Part shown: positions 28,832-36,650 of the stretch, in pieces
How the letters are laid out: every line of letters begins with the position of its first letter
Position numbering within the stretch: position 1 is the first letter of the stretch
NCBI RefSeq assembly: GCF_017312405.1
Contig: NZ_BLTG01000014.1
Coordinates: forward strand, 48,391-112,390
DNA length: 64,000 bases
Reading direction: 5' to 3'
Origin: Mycobacterium sp. PO1
GTDB taxonomy: Bacteria; Actinomycetota; Actinomycetes; Mycobacteriales; Mycobacteriaceae
Made by a program: the position numbers and the translations under genes
Notes under the pieces: generated by a model
What the model was told of the DNA's origin: nothing
The model's database searches: none
The model's input: only the letters and a program-made list of their open reading frames with translations

Positions 28832-29767
28832 ATGGTCGGGTACGGAGCCCGCGAGGTTGCCTTCGAGTCCGGCGGGTCGACGATCGCCGCTGTGTTCTAC
28901 CGGCCGGACCGACCGGGGCGTCATCCGTGCGTGGTGATGGCGCACGGCTTCTCCGGGACGATGGACTGGATTCTCCCCGACTTCGCCGCAGTGTTCGCCG
29001 CCGCTGGGTTCGCCGTGCTGACGTTCGACTACCGCCATTTCGGCGCGAGCGAGGGCCGGCCGCGGCAACTGGTGGATTCGCAGCGCCAACTGGCGGACAT
29101 CCGCAGCGCGCTCGCCCACGTTCGGTCTAGCGATGACGTGGACGCCGATCGTGTCGCCCTGTGGGGGACCTCGCTGGGCGGCAGCCACGTCATCGTCATC
29201 GCGGCCGAGGACCCCGGGTTGGCAGCGGTGGTCGCCAACGTGCCCGCTCTCGACATGTACAGGGGTCTGCGGGGGCGCTACAGACCACCGCATTTTCACC
29301 CCGGCCCCGCGCGCAGTGCGCTGGCCGCGGCGCGACTGGTGGGTTCGGCCCTTCTCGACGCGGCTCGGGGACGGCTCGGAGCGTCACCGCACTACCTGCC
29401 CGTCTACGGACGTCTCGGCCATGCCGCGTTCAGCGATCCCGCGCTGGCGGGCCTGTTCCGACAGGTCGAGCAGGGCTCTCCCCGCTGGCGTAACGAGTTC
29501 ACCCCGCGGTTCCTGTTTCACGCTCCCCGGTACCGAGCCGGCACGGTCGAGAAGATCCGCTGCCCACTCCTGGTGACACTGGCCCGTGACGATTCGGAGG
29601 TGTCATCGGCTTTGGTGTTGCAGAAGGTGGGCCGGGCACAGCATCCCGAGATCCGGATATACCCGGTCGGGCATTTCGACATGTACCACGGTGCCGTCCG
29701 CGACGAGGTCGCCCGGGACCACCGCGACTTCCTGCTGCGTCACCTGATGCCGCTTACTGCTCGGTGA
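28832..29767 (+). CDS. Alpha/beta hydrolase (Xaa-Pro dipeptidyl-peptidase/DUF-like type)
   Basis: 311 residues. CVVMAHGFSGTMDW forms the oxyanion region, the nucleophile elbow is LWGTSLGGSHV, the acid is in LARDDSEVSS and the His in VGHFDMYHG. The spacing matches cytosolic serine hydrolases of the BAAT/dienelactone-like group. The specific substrate cannot be told. It is divergent from the preceding hydrolase (95 bp) and overlaps the zinc-ribbon-like membrane protein by 14 bp at the 3' end. Confidence 0.85.
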   Translation: MVGYGAREVAFESGGSTIAAVFYRPDRPGRHPCVVMAHGFSGTMDWILPDFAAVFAAAGFAVLTFDYRHFGASEGRPRQLVDSQRQLADIRSALAHVRSSDDVDADRVALWGTSLGGSHVIVIAAEDPGLAAVVANVPALDMYRGLRGRYRPPHFHPGPARSALAAARLVGSALLDAARGRLGASPHYLPVYGRLGHAAFSDPALAGLFRQVEQGSPRWRNEFTPRFLFHAPRYRAGTVEKIRCPLLVTLARDDSEVSSALVLQKVGRAQHPEIRIYPVGHFDMYHGAVRDEVARDHRDFLLRHLMPLTAR

Positions 29768-30350
29768 TGCTGCGGTTCACCAACTCCAGCGCATCGTCGA
29801 GATGCCTGTCGGCCTGCTCCAGTGTGGAGGCGAACTCGCCGTCGTAGTTGTTCAGCGATCGCTGCAGCACCGAGAGGCACATGTGCGCCGCGGCGTGGGC
29901 GTCGCCGGCGGCCGCAGTCAACTCCGCGGTGACGTACGGGTCGGGCGCCGGCAGGTGCGCGGGAACCGCCACCGCCGCGGCGTCGTGCATCCGTTGGCAC
30001 GCCGATGCGACCACCGTTGCGTCCAGCTGCTGCATGGCGCGGGTCGTGTCGTTGACGCCGGTTTCGAGATCGTGGACGGCCGGGTAGGCGCTCGACCACC
30101 ATTCGGCCAGTGCAGTGCGGTCCGCGGGCGTGAGGCGTGCCGTGTCGTCCGGGTGATCGGACAGGGTGACGGCGAGGAACGCCGACGTCAGTACCACGGT
30201 GCCGACCACCGTCGCGGCGATCCACACAGAAAACCGGCGGTACCAGGGGCGGTTTGCGGGCTCCAGCCACGCGTCGAGCTGCGCCCCACACGCCGGGCAG
30301 GTGCCGGGGTGCCCGGCGTGCGCACCCGGCGGCGACGCGGACTGGGTCAT
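29754..30350 (-). CDS. Membrane protein with N-terminal zinc-ribbon-like Cys pair
   Basis: 198 residues, function unknown. A short N-terminal knuckle (HPGTCPACGAQLDAW) is followed by one membrane helix (about residues 45-65, VWIAATVVGTVVLTSAFLAV) and a helical Ala-rich extracytoplasmic part containing two isolated cysteines (ASACQRM and HMCLSV). It starts 7 bp after the 30-codon membrane gene, so the two are likely one transcript, possibly under the DosR-like box at 30523. Confidence 0.65.
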   Translation of the reverse strand: MTQSASPPGAHAGHPGTCPACGAQLDAWLEPANRPWYRRFSVWIAATVVGTVVLTSAFLAVTLSDHPDDTARLTPADRTALAEWWSSAYPAVHDLETGVNDTTRAMQQLDATVVASACQRMHDAAAVAVPAHLPAPDPYVTAELTAAAGDAHAAAHMCLSVLQRSLNNYDGEFASTLEQADRHLDDALELVNRSITEQ

Positions 30351-30357
30351 CTCGATG

Positions 30358-30450
30358 TCACTTCGACGTTCGAGACGCGATGTAGGTGCTGACCACCGCC
30401 ATCACGGCGATGATGGCGGCGATGAGCACGGCGGCGGTCGGCCAATCCAT
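30358..30450 (-). CDS. Putative 30-residue membrane microprotein
   Basis: Frame of 30 codons, MDWPTAAVLIAAIIAVMAVV followed by STYIASRTSK and a stop. The sequence is one hydrophobic helix with a short basic tail. GGAGGG stands 5 nt before the ATG, a strong ribosome site, and the stop is 7 nt from the next start. A DosR-like box lies about 73 bp upstream. The strong ribosome site and coupling argue for a real gene; function unknown. Confidence 0.6.
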   Translation of the reverse strand: MDWPTAAVLIAAIIAVMAVVSTYIASRTSK

Positions 30451-30519
30451 GGCGCCCTCCCGAAGCGATCGATACGAAACCCCGTCACGGACGACGCTAT
30501 GACCGTGACAGCCCTGGCA

Positions 30520-30684
30520 TCAGGGCCGTAGGTCCCGTCTTCGCGGCGGATTCGGGTCAGCACCGTGGGACGGACAGGTACAGCGCTGCGAGGGCGGCAC
30601 AGAGCGCATGACCTCGTCGACGTGCTGACCGCATCCCTGCCAGCCCGTCTTTCCGCAGACGGGACACGTGGCCGGATAACACAT
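30520..30684 (-). CDS. Small Cys-rich zinc-ribbon-like protein (54 residues)
   Basis: 54-codon gene beginning MCYPATCPVCGKTGWQGCGQ. Cysteines at 2, 7, 10, 18, 35 and 37 with His21 and His40 suggest one or two zinc sites or a redox-active cluster. GAGGAGG lies 6 nt before the ATG. It follows the thioredoxin gene by 27 bp, so it is probably the last gene of the MBL-rhodanese/thioredoxin transcript. I recall similar short proteins in actinobacteria, without assigned function. Its last codons overlap the DosR-like box at 30523. Confidence 0.65.
   Translation of the reverse strand: MCYPATCPVCGKTGWQGCGQHVDEVMRSVPPSQRCTCPSHGADPNPPRRRDLRP
30523..30536 (-). promoter_or_regulatory. Putative DosR box overlapping the small Cys-rich gene
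   Basis: GGGCC-GTAG-GTCCC, 9 of 10 matches to GGGAC-N4-GTCCC (on the minus strand GGGAC-CTAC-GGCCC). It lies 73 bp before the 30-codon membrane gene and inside the end of the 54-codon gene. Confidence 0.6.
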
Positions 30685-30711
30685 GGGAAACCTCCTCGGT
30701 GATCGAGCGGG

Positions 30712-31086
30712 TCAGACCCGCGCGTCGGCTTGGCGCTCGGCGATCGTGGCGCGCACCTGCGCCATGTCCAGTCCCTGAACCTGTCCGATCAGGTCCTCCA
30801 GCGCAGCGGGCGGCATCGCACCGGCCTGGCTGTAGACCAGGACTCCCTCTCGGAATGCCATCACCGTCGGAATCGACTGGATGCCGAGGAGTGCCGAGAG
30901 CTGCTGCTCGGCCTGGGTGTCCACCTTGGCGTGCACGACATCTGGGTGGGCCGCGGCGGATCGCTCGAAGACGGGGGCGAAGGCGCGGCACGGTCCACAC
31001 CACGAGGCCCAGAAGTCCACGAGGACGACAGGGCTTTCCGTGATGGTGGCTTCGAAGTCGGCGAGGGTGAGGTTGCGGGTGTTCAT
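30712..31086 (-). CDS. Thioredoxin
   Basis: 124-residue thioredoxin-fold protein. The active site WCGPC (Cys30, Cys33) sits after VVLVDFWAS; cis-Pro lies in IQSIPTVMAFREG. The C-terminal ~25 residues extend beyond the typical 105-residue fold. It follows the MBL-rhodanese gene by 33 bp and precedes the 54-codon Cys-rich gene, so it likely supplies reducing power in persulfide or peroxide handling. Confidence 0.93.
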   Translation of the reverse strand: MNTRNLTLADFEATITESPVVLVDFWASWCGPCRAFAPVFERSAAAHPDVVHAKVDTQAEQQLSALLGIQSIPTVMAFREGVLVYSQAGAMPPAALEDLIGQVQGLDMAQVRATIAERQADARV

Positions 31087-31119
31087 CGGTTGATCCTGTT
31101 CTCGTGTCGGTATTTTCGG

Positions 31120-32499
31120 TCAGGCACTCACGTGCGCGTCGGCCCAGGCGTGGTAGCCGCCCTCGAGGTCCGAGACGGTGTCGAACCCTTCGGCGCGCAG
31201 CAGCGAGGCCGCGACGCTGGAGCGCCACCCGCCGGCGCAGTGCACGACGATCGGGCGCTCTTTCGGGATGTCGGCCAGCCGCATCCGCAGGTTCGCCAGC
31301 GGCATCGGGATCGCGCCCGGGATGCTGCCCGCCTCGACTTCGCCCGGGTTGCGGATGTCCACGAGGGTGACGGCATCGTCGGTGAGCATGCGGTCCAGCT
31401 CGGCCACCGTGACGCGGGGCGCGGTGCGGACCAGATCGGCCAACTCGGCGGGGAACCCACCAGCGCGACCCACCGCGAAGTAGCCGATGACGTTGTCCGA
31501 CCCCACCCGGGCCAGCCGCAGCGCGGCTTCCTGCTCCTCCCCGGGATAGGCGATCAGCGCGATCCTGTCACCGATCCCGGCCACCATGCCCCCGGTCTCG
31601 GCGAAGCGGCCGTCGAAGCCGACGTTGACCGAACCCCGGAGGTGGCCCGCGGCGAAGTCCTCGACGCTGCGCGCATCGACGACGCGCACCCCGTCGGCCA
31701 GCGCCTGGCGGATCTGCGTCGCCGTCAGCACCGGGATACTGCGGTCCTGGACCAGAAGCGGGTGGACGCGCTTGTTCATCGCGGCGTCGACCGAGAAGTA
31801 CGCCGGCGCGGCGGGTTGACCGTGGGTGACCAGTTCGACGAAGTCCTGCTCGGACATCGGCTGCACCGACGGATTGGTGCGGCGCTGTTCGCCGATGGTC
31901 GAGGTCAGCTCGGTGGACAGATTCTTGCCGCAGGACGATCCGGCGCCGTGTGCGGGCATCACCGTGACGCTGTCGGGCAGCCTCAGCAGCTTGTCGTGGA
32001 GGGTGTGATACATCGCCCTGGCCAGATCGCTGGTCGAGCTGTCGCCGATGTTGACCAGGTCGGGGCGCCCGACATCGCCGATGAACAGCGAGTCGCCGGT
32101 CAGCACCGCGGTGGGCACGGCGTCGGGGTGCTCACGCACGAGCACGCTGATCGATTCCCAGGTGTGACCGGGCGTGGACAAGATCTCCAGATCGACCTCG
32201 CCGAGCGACAGATGCTCCCCATCGGCCAGGCGGCGAATCGGGTAGTCGGTTTCGGCGGCTTCACCGAAACCGATCCACGCTCCGGTCGCCTCGACGAGTT
32301 CGAGATGCCCCGAGACGAAGTCGGCGTGGAAGTGGGTGTTGATGACCCCTTCGATGGTCAGCCCGTACCTCTGGGCATCGGCGAGATAGTCGGTGATGTC
32401 CCTGCGCGGGTCGACGACGATCGCGCGACCGGTGGACTCGTCGCCGATCAGATACGACGCGTGTGACAGGCATTCGATGTAGTACTGCTCCAGAACCAT
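31120..32499 (-). CDS. MBL-fold persulfide dioxygenase-like protein with two rhodanese domains
   Basis: 459 residues. The N-terminal metallo-beta-lactamase domain (1-245) has THFHADF (HxHxDF, as in ETHE1/CstB-like enzymes), GHTWES and GDSLFIGDVGRPDL. Two rhodanese domains follow; the first (about 255-350) lacks an obvious active-site Cys, the second has Cys in VVHCAGGWRSSVAA. The family oxidises glutathione- or protein-bound persulfide to sulfite and transfers sulfane sulfur. The ATG follows GGAAGGGAAATCCG. A CstR-type palindrome lies 50-65 bp upstream. It heads the MBL-thioredoxin-Cys-rich transcript. Confidence 0.92.
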   Translation of the reverse strand: MVLEQYYIECLSHASYLIGDESTGRAIVVDPRRDITDYLADAQRYGLTIEGVINTHFHADFVSGHLELVEATGAWIGFGEAAETDYPIRRLADGEHLSLGEVDLEILSTPGHTWESISVLVREHPDAVPTAVLTGDSLFIGDVGRPDLVNIGDSSTSDLARAMYHTLHDKLLRLPDSVTVMPAHGAGSSCGKNLSTELTSTIGEQRRTNPSVQPMSEQDFVELVTHGQPAAPAYFSVDAAMNKRVHPLLVQDRSIPVLTATQIRQALADGVRVVDARSVEDFAAGHLRGSVNVGFDGRFAETGGMVAGIGDRIALIAYPGEEQEAALRLARVGSDNVIGYFAVGRAGGFPAELADLVRTAPRVTVAELDRMLTDDAVTLVDIRNPGEVEAGSIPGAIPMPLANLRMRLADIPKERPIVVHCAGGWRSSVAASLLRAEGFDTVSDLEGGYHAWADAHVSA

Positions 32500-32548
32500 C
32501 GGATTTCCCTTCCTGACGTGGTGGGCGGCGAGAACGTCGCTCGCCTAT

Positions 32549-32564
32549 ATACCCCTATGGGTAT
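32549..32564 (-). promoter_or_regulatory. CstR/CsoR-type operator (MBL-rhodanese side)
   Basis: ATACCCCTATGGGTAT, a nearly perfect palindrome 50 bp upstream of the MBL-rhodanese start. It is the copy closest to that gene in the 174-bp divergent region that holds three such sites. Confidence 0.75.
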
Positions 32565-32603
32565 TATGAGCACCGGTTCCGCCGTTGCTATTCCCGCTTG
32601 ACT

Positions 32604-32619
32604 ATACCCCCTAGGGTAT
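32604..32619. promoter_or_regulatory. CstR/CsoR-type operator (central)
   Basis: ATACCCCCTAGGGTAT, second of three operator palindromes in the divergent region between MBL-rhodanese and rhodanese-DUF2892 genes. Confidence 0.75.
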
Positions 32620-32638
32620 GTATGAATGATGTCAGTTT

Positions 32639-32654
32639 ATACCCCTATGGGTAT
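32639..32654 (+). promoter_or_regulatory. CstR/CsoR-type operator (rhodanese side)
   Basis: ATACCCCTATGGGTAT, identical to the site at 32549, ending 19 bp before the rhodanese gene start. Binding here would block both the promoter and early transcription of the rhodanese operon. Confidence 0.75.
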
Positions 32655-32673
32655 CTTGAGAAAGGATTCACCG

Positions 32674-33252
32674 ATGACCGCACCGATGCCCGCCATGATC
32701 GATTCGGCCGAACTGAACCGGCGCCTGGCTTCTGCCGCGCCCCCGCGCGTGCTCGACGTCCGTACCCCCGGCGAGTTCGAGACCGTCCACATGCCCGGCT
32801 CGTACAACGTGCCGCTCGACCTGCTGCGCGAACACCGCGACGAAATCATCGCCCACGTGGACGAGGACGTGGTGCTGGTGTGCCGCTCCGGGCAGCGCGC
32901 CGCCCAGGCCGAGGAGACCCTGCGCAAAGCGGGGTTGCCCAACGTGCACATCCTCGACGGGGGGATCACCGCCTGGCAGACAGGAGGATTCGTGGTGAAC
33001 CAGCGCGGCCAGCGCTGGGACCTGGAACGTCAGGTGCGTCTGGTGGCCGGGCTGATCGTCGCCGTCAGCATCCTCGCCAGCATCCTGGTGCCCGGGCTGA
33101 AATGGGTGGCCTTCGCCATCGGGGCCGGCCTGACCTTCGCCGCCGTGACCAACACGTGCGCAATGGGCATGCTGCTGGCCAAGCTGCCCTACAACCGCGG
33201 CGCAAGCTGTGATCTGCGCACGGTGGTTGCCCAGTTGGTGGACGCGAAATGA
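32674..33252 (+). CDS. Rhodanese domain fused to DUF2892 membrane region
   Basis: 192 residues from ATG 32674 (GAAAGGATTCACCG upstream). Residues 1-105 form a single rhodanese domain with Cys70 in LVCRSGQRAAQA, the sulfur-carrying loop. Residues 110-180 contain a two-helix DUF2892 membrane part (LIVAVSILASILVPGLKWVA and following GLTFAAVTNTCAMGMLLA). The family receives sulfane sulfur at the membrane. The stop overlaps the TauE/SafE start as ATGA, so the two are coupled. Confidence 0.92.
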   Translation: MTAPMPAMIDSAELNRRLASAAPPRVLDVRTPGEFETVHMPGSYNVPLDLLREHRDEIIAHVDEDVVLVCRSGQRAAQAEETLRKAGLPNVHILDGGITAWQTGGFVVNQRGQRWDLERQVRLVAGLIVAVSILASILVPGLKWVAFAIGAGLTFAAVTNTCAMGMLLAKLPYNRGASCDLRTVVAQLVDAK

Positions 33253-34133
33253 CTGCCATGATCGCGCTGACGGTGGGCCTGGCCGTGCTGGTCGGCGTCT
33301 CCCTCGGCTTGCTCGGAGGCGGCGGATCCATCCTGACTGTGCCGCTGCTGGCTTATGTGGCCGGCATGGACGCCAAGCAGGCCATCGCGACATCCCTGCT
33401 GGTGGTCGGGGCCACCAGCGCCGTCGGCGCCATCTCCCACGCCCGGGCCGGCCGGGTGCAATGGCGCACCGGCCTCTTCTTCGGCATCGCCGGCATGGCG
33501 GGCGCCTACGGCGGCGGCCTGCTGGCCCGCTTCATCCCGGGATCGGTGCTGCTGATCGGTTTCGCGGCGATCATGATCGCCACTGCCGTGGCGATGCTGC
33601 GCGGCCGAAAGGACGTCGACCCCGGTGCCGCGCCGTCGTCGTTGCCCGTCGGCAAGGTCGTGGCCGAGGGCCTGGTCGTCGGCCTGGTCACCGGCCTGGT
33701 CGGTGCGGGCGGCGGCTTCCTCGTCGTGCCGGCGCTGGCCCTGCTCGGCGGGCTGCCCATGCCGATTGCGGTCGGGACCTCACTGGTCGTGATCGCGATG
33801 AAGTCGTTCGCCGGCCTGGCCGGATACCTGTCCAGCGTGCAGATCGACTGGGCGCTGGCCGGTGCCGTCACCGCGGCAGCCCTGGTCGGCGCGCTCATCG
33901 GCGCGCGCCTGACCGCGGTGATCGACCCCGACTCCCTGCGCAAGGCATTCGGCTGGTTCGTGCTGGCGATGTCCTCGGTGATCCTGTGGCAGGAGGTGGG
34001 CCCGGCCGTCGGCGCCGCCACCGCCGCGGTGGTCGCCCTCGCAGGGGCAACCTCGCTGGTCTGTGCCCGGTACGCGCGGTGCCCGCTGGCGCGGTTGGCC
34101 GGGCGGCGTGACACCACTGCCGCAGCGACGTGA
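33249..34133 (+). CDS. TauE/SafE family sulfite/sulfonate exporter-like permease
   Basis: 294 residues with about eight membrane helices; two similar halves begin GVSLGLLGGGGSILTVPLL and GLVTGLVGAGGGFLVVPAL, the TauE/SafE signature. The family moves sulfite or other sulfur anions; here it probably exports the sulfite or thiosulfate made by the neighbouring persulfide dioxygenase and rhodaneses. ATGA overlap with the upstream gene. Confidence 0.92.
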   Translation: MTAMIALTVGLAVLVGVSLGLLGGGGSILTVPLLAYVAGMDAKQAIATSLLVVGATSAVGAISHARAGRVQWRTGLFFGIAGMAGAYGGGLLARFIPGSVLLIGFAAIMIATAVAMLRGRKDVDPGAAPSSLPVGKVVAEGLVVGLVTGLVGAGGGFLVVPALALLGGLPMPIAVGTSLVVIAMKSFAGLAGYLSSVQIDWALAGAVTAAALVGALIGARLTAVIDPDSLRKAFGWFVLAMSSVILWQEVGPAVGAATAAVVALAGATSLVCARYARCPLARLAGRRDTTAAAT

Positions 34134-34143
34134 CCCGGGGAGA

Positions 34144-34159
34144 ATACCCCGGGGCGTAC
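34144..34159 (+). promoter_or_regulatory. Degenerate CstR-type operator before the repressor gene
   Basis: ATACCCCGGGGCGTAC resembles the ATACCC...GGGTAT palindromes with one arm imperfect, 35 bp before the CstR-like gene. It may give autoregulation of the repressor. Confidence 0.4.
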
Positions 34160-34175
34160 CATGGAGTCATAGTGA

Positions 34176-34463
<288 letters not shown>

Positions 34464-34506
34464 CACCACAGGCCGAAGAAACGTACTTCCCCGAAAAGGA
34501 GATCCC

Positions 34507-34905
34507 ATGGGATTCGCACTGTCCACCGTGCTGCGCACCTCCTTCGACGACGCCGTGACCCGCACCCGAGAAGCACTCGCGGCGCAAGGATTCGGCGTGC
34601 TCACCGAAATCGACATGCAGGCCACCCTGAAAGCCAAGCTCGGTGAGGACATGGAGCAGTATCTGATCCTCGGCGCATGCAACCCCCCGCTGGCCCACCG
34701 CGCCGTCGACGTCAATCGCCAGATCGGTCTCCTGTTGCCCTGCAACGTCGTTGTGCGCGCCGACCCGTCCGATGAGGCCGCGGTGCTCGTCGAGGCGATG
34801 GATCCGCAGGTCCTCGTCGACGTCACCGGTGAAGAGCAGGTGAAGCCGGTCGCCGACGAGGTCGCGGCCAAACTGCGCGCGGCCATCAACTCGCTGCAGA
34901 ACTGA
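34507..34905 (+). CDS. DUF302 domain protein
   Basis: 132 residues, the typical size of the DUF302 family (start MGFALSTVLRTSFDDAVTRTREALAAQGF). No membrane segment or signal peptide. It is 43 bp after the CstR-like gene with AAAAGGAG before the ATG, and DUF302 genes often accompany sulfur and persulfide operons. No biochemical function assigned. It overlaps the convergent ANTAR gene by 20 bp. Confidence 0.88.
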   Translation: MGFALSTVLRTSFDDAVTRTREALAAQGFGVLTEIDMQATLKAKLGEDMEQYLILGACNPPLAHRAVDVNRQIGLLLPCNVVVRADPSDEAAVLVEAMDPQVLVDVTGEEQVKPVADEVAAKLRAAINSLQN

Positions 34906-35188
34906 CGTCGTCGCCGGGGTCGGGGCCGCCGACGCGTCCCGCCAGGCCCAGCACCTCGCCCCAGCGTGACTCGACTTCGTCACGATGGTCGAAACGACTG
35001 GAGACACCACTGGTCAACGAGATCAGGGCGCGGCTCAACGCCGTCGCGCCGATGCCCGTCTGACGGGCGGCCTCCGCGATCTCCGCGAACGCCGTTGCGG
35101 CCGAACAATGTCGACGCCCCATCAGTACTCCGACGGCGGTATCGAGTTCGGTGCGGGTGGACTCGGCACGCATCATGACGCTCCTCAC
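34886..35188 (-). CDS. ANTAR-domain protein (putative RNA-binding antiterminator)
   Basis: 100 residues; residues about 8-62 form an ANTAR domain (ESTRTELDTAVGVLMGRRHCSAATAFAEI), which binds paired hairpins in mRNA to prevent termination. It has no sensor domain attached. The GTG start overlaps the ACP stop, and an ATG 12 nt downstream is an alternative. It is the last gene of the ACS-PDH-ACP array, so it may act on that transcript or another in trans. Confidence 0.82.
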   Translation of the reverse strand: MRSVMMRAESTRTELDTAVGVLMGRRHCSAATAFAEIAEAARQTGIGATALSRALISLTSGVSSRFDHRDEVESRWGEVLGLAGRVGGPDPGDDVSSAAS

Positions 35189-35448
35189 GCCGACCCCATC
35201 GCGGAGCGGTCGGCGAGGTAGCCGATGACGTCGTTCAGCGTGCGCAACTTCCGGTAGTCGGCTTCGGGAATGTCGACACTGAACCGCTTGTGCAGGCCGA
35301 CCAGGAAGTTCAGCCAGTCCATCGAGTCGAGGTCGACCTGGTCACGAAGCAGCGCGTCGTCGCGAATCTCGTCCGGCTCGACTTCGGGAGCGATCGCGGT
35401 CAGCACCGCCAGGACCTCGTCGCGGATGCCAAGGTGGGTCTGCGTCAT
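35185..35448 (-). CDS. Acyl carrier protein
   Basis: 87 residues. The phosphopantetheine attachment Ser42 lies in VDLDSMDWLNFL, the ACP signature. It is acidic and helical. ATG at 35448 is preferred, with GTG at 35460 as alternative. It follows the E2 gene by 8 bp and precedes the ANTAR gene, and is not accompanied by fatty-acid or polyketide synthases, so its partner is unclear. It could shuttle acetyl groups from the E2. Confidence 0.87.
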   Translation of the reverse strand: MTQTHLGIRDEVLAVLTAIAPEVEPDEIRDDALLRDQVDLDSMDWLNFLVGLHKRFSVDIPEADYRKLRTLNDVIGYLADRSAMGSA

Positions 35449-35456
35449 CTCTTCTC

Positions 35457-36650
35457 TCACTTCTCCAGGAGTTCCGGTTGCTGCAACAGGTCGTTGATGG
35501 CGCTGAGGAACAGCGCCCCCCGGTGCCCGTCACTGGCCCGATGGTCGGCCGCCAGCGTGGCCTGGACGGTGGTCGCGATCCGGATGCCGCCGTCCACCGC
35601 GCACACCCGCTGGGCCGGCTTACCGAATCCGACCAGCGCGACCTGCGGTGGATAGATCACGCCGAAAACGGTCGCCGATCCCTGATCGCCCAGGTTGGTG
35701 ACCGTGATCGTCGGGTCCGACATCTCGGAGCTCCGCAGCGAGCCGGCGCGGGCGCGCGCCACCAGGTCGGTGAGGTCGGCCATGAGCTCGTCGAGATTCT
35801 TGGCGCCGACTTCGTGGATCGCCGGCGCCACCAGGCCGCCGCCGCGCAACGAGATCGCCACCCCGACGTGCACGGCGTCAGCCGCAACGAACCGATCGTC
35901 GCGCCAGAAGCCGTTGAACTCCGAAAACCGTTGCGCCGCCATGCCGACCGCCTTGAGCAGAAGGACCGCCGGTAACGCCCGCTCGGTGATCGGCCGAGCG
36001 GCGTTGCGCTCACCCAGCCACGCCATTGCCGAGTCCATCACGACCTCGTCGGCCAGATAGTAGTGCGGGATCTCACGCTTGGACCTGCTCATCGCGGCCG
36101 CGATGGACCGGCGCATCTCCACAGCCCGGTCTGCTGGGGTGCGCCCGCGCAGGGGCTTCTTCGCCTCGGCCGCAACGTGTTCGACATCCCTGATGGTGAC
36201 CGCACCCTGCGGGCCGGAACCGGTCACGGCATCGACGTCGACGCCCAGCGTGTGGGCAAGACGGCGCGCCGCCGGCGAAACCCACCGGCGGTGTGAGGTT
36301 GCCGCGGGACCCGCGGTCGGAGCCGGCATGATCTCCCCTCGAGCCGGCTCGACGACCGCGGGTGGCTCAGGGACGGTCGCGGGTTTCGCAGCAGGTGTCT
36401 GACCGGGGCGCTCCCCGGGCTCGAGCAACGTCGCCAGCGGCGTCCCGACCTCTACGGTCTGCCCCACCGGCACCAGCAGCTCCCCGACCGTTCCTTCGTG
36501 CCAGCACTCGACTTCGACTGCCGCCTTGGTCGTTTCGACGACCGCGACGACCTGACCGCGCTCCACCGTGTCACCGGGGGAAACCAGCCACTGGTCGAGC
36601 GTGCCTTCGTCCATGTCCGAACCGAGGGCCGGCATCGTGAACTCGATCAC
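35457..36650 (-). CDS. 2-oxo acid dehydrogenase E2 component (dihydrolipoyl acyltransferase)
   Basis: 397 residues. The single N-terminal lipoyl domain (1-80) carries Lys42 in ETTKAAVEV; a Pro-rich linker and peripheral-subunit binding domain (about 125-165, [20 protein letters not shown]) follow; the catalytic domain ends with [12 protein letters not shown], retaining the HRxxDG motif. It transfers acyl groups from E1 to CoA. It overlaps E1 beta by 4 bp and lies before the ACP gene. Confidence 0.92.
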   Translation of the reverse strand: MIEFTMPALGSDMDEGTLDQWLVSPGDTVERGQVVAVVETTKAAVEVECWHEGTVGELLVPVGQTVEVGTPLATLLEPGERPGQTPAAKPATVPEPPAVVEPARGEIMPAPTAGPAATSHRRWVSPAARRLAHTLGVDVDAVTGSGPQGAVTIRDVEHVAAEAKKPLRGRTPADRAVEMRRSIAAAMSRSKREIPHYYLADEVVMDSAMAWLGERNAARPITERALPAVLLLKAVGMAAQRFSEFNGFWRDDRFVAADAVHVGVAISLRGGGLVAPAIHEVGAKNLDELMADLTDLVARARAGSLRSSEMSDPTITVTNLGDQGSATVFGVIYPPQVALVGFGKPAQRVCAVDGGIRIATTVQATLAADHRASDGHRGALFLSAINDLLQQPELLEK

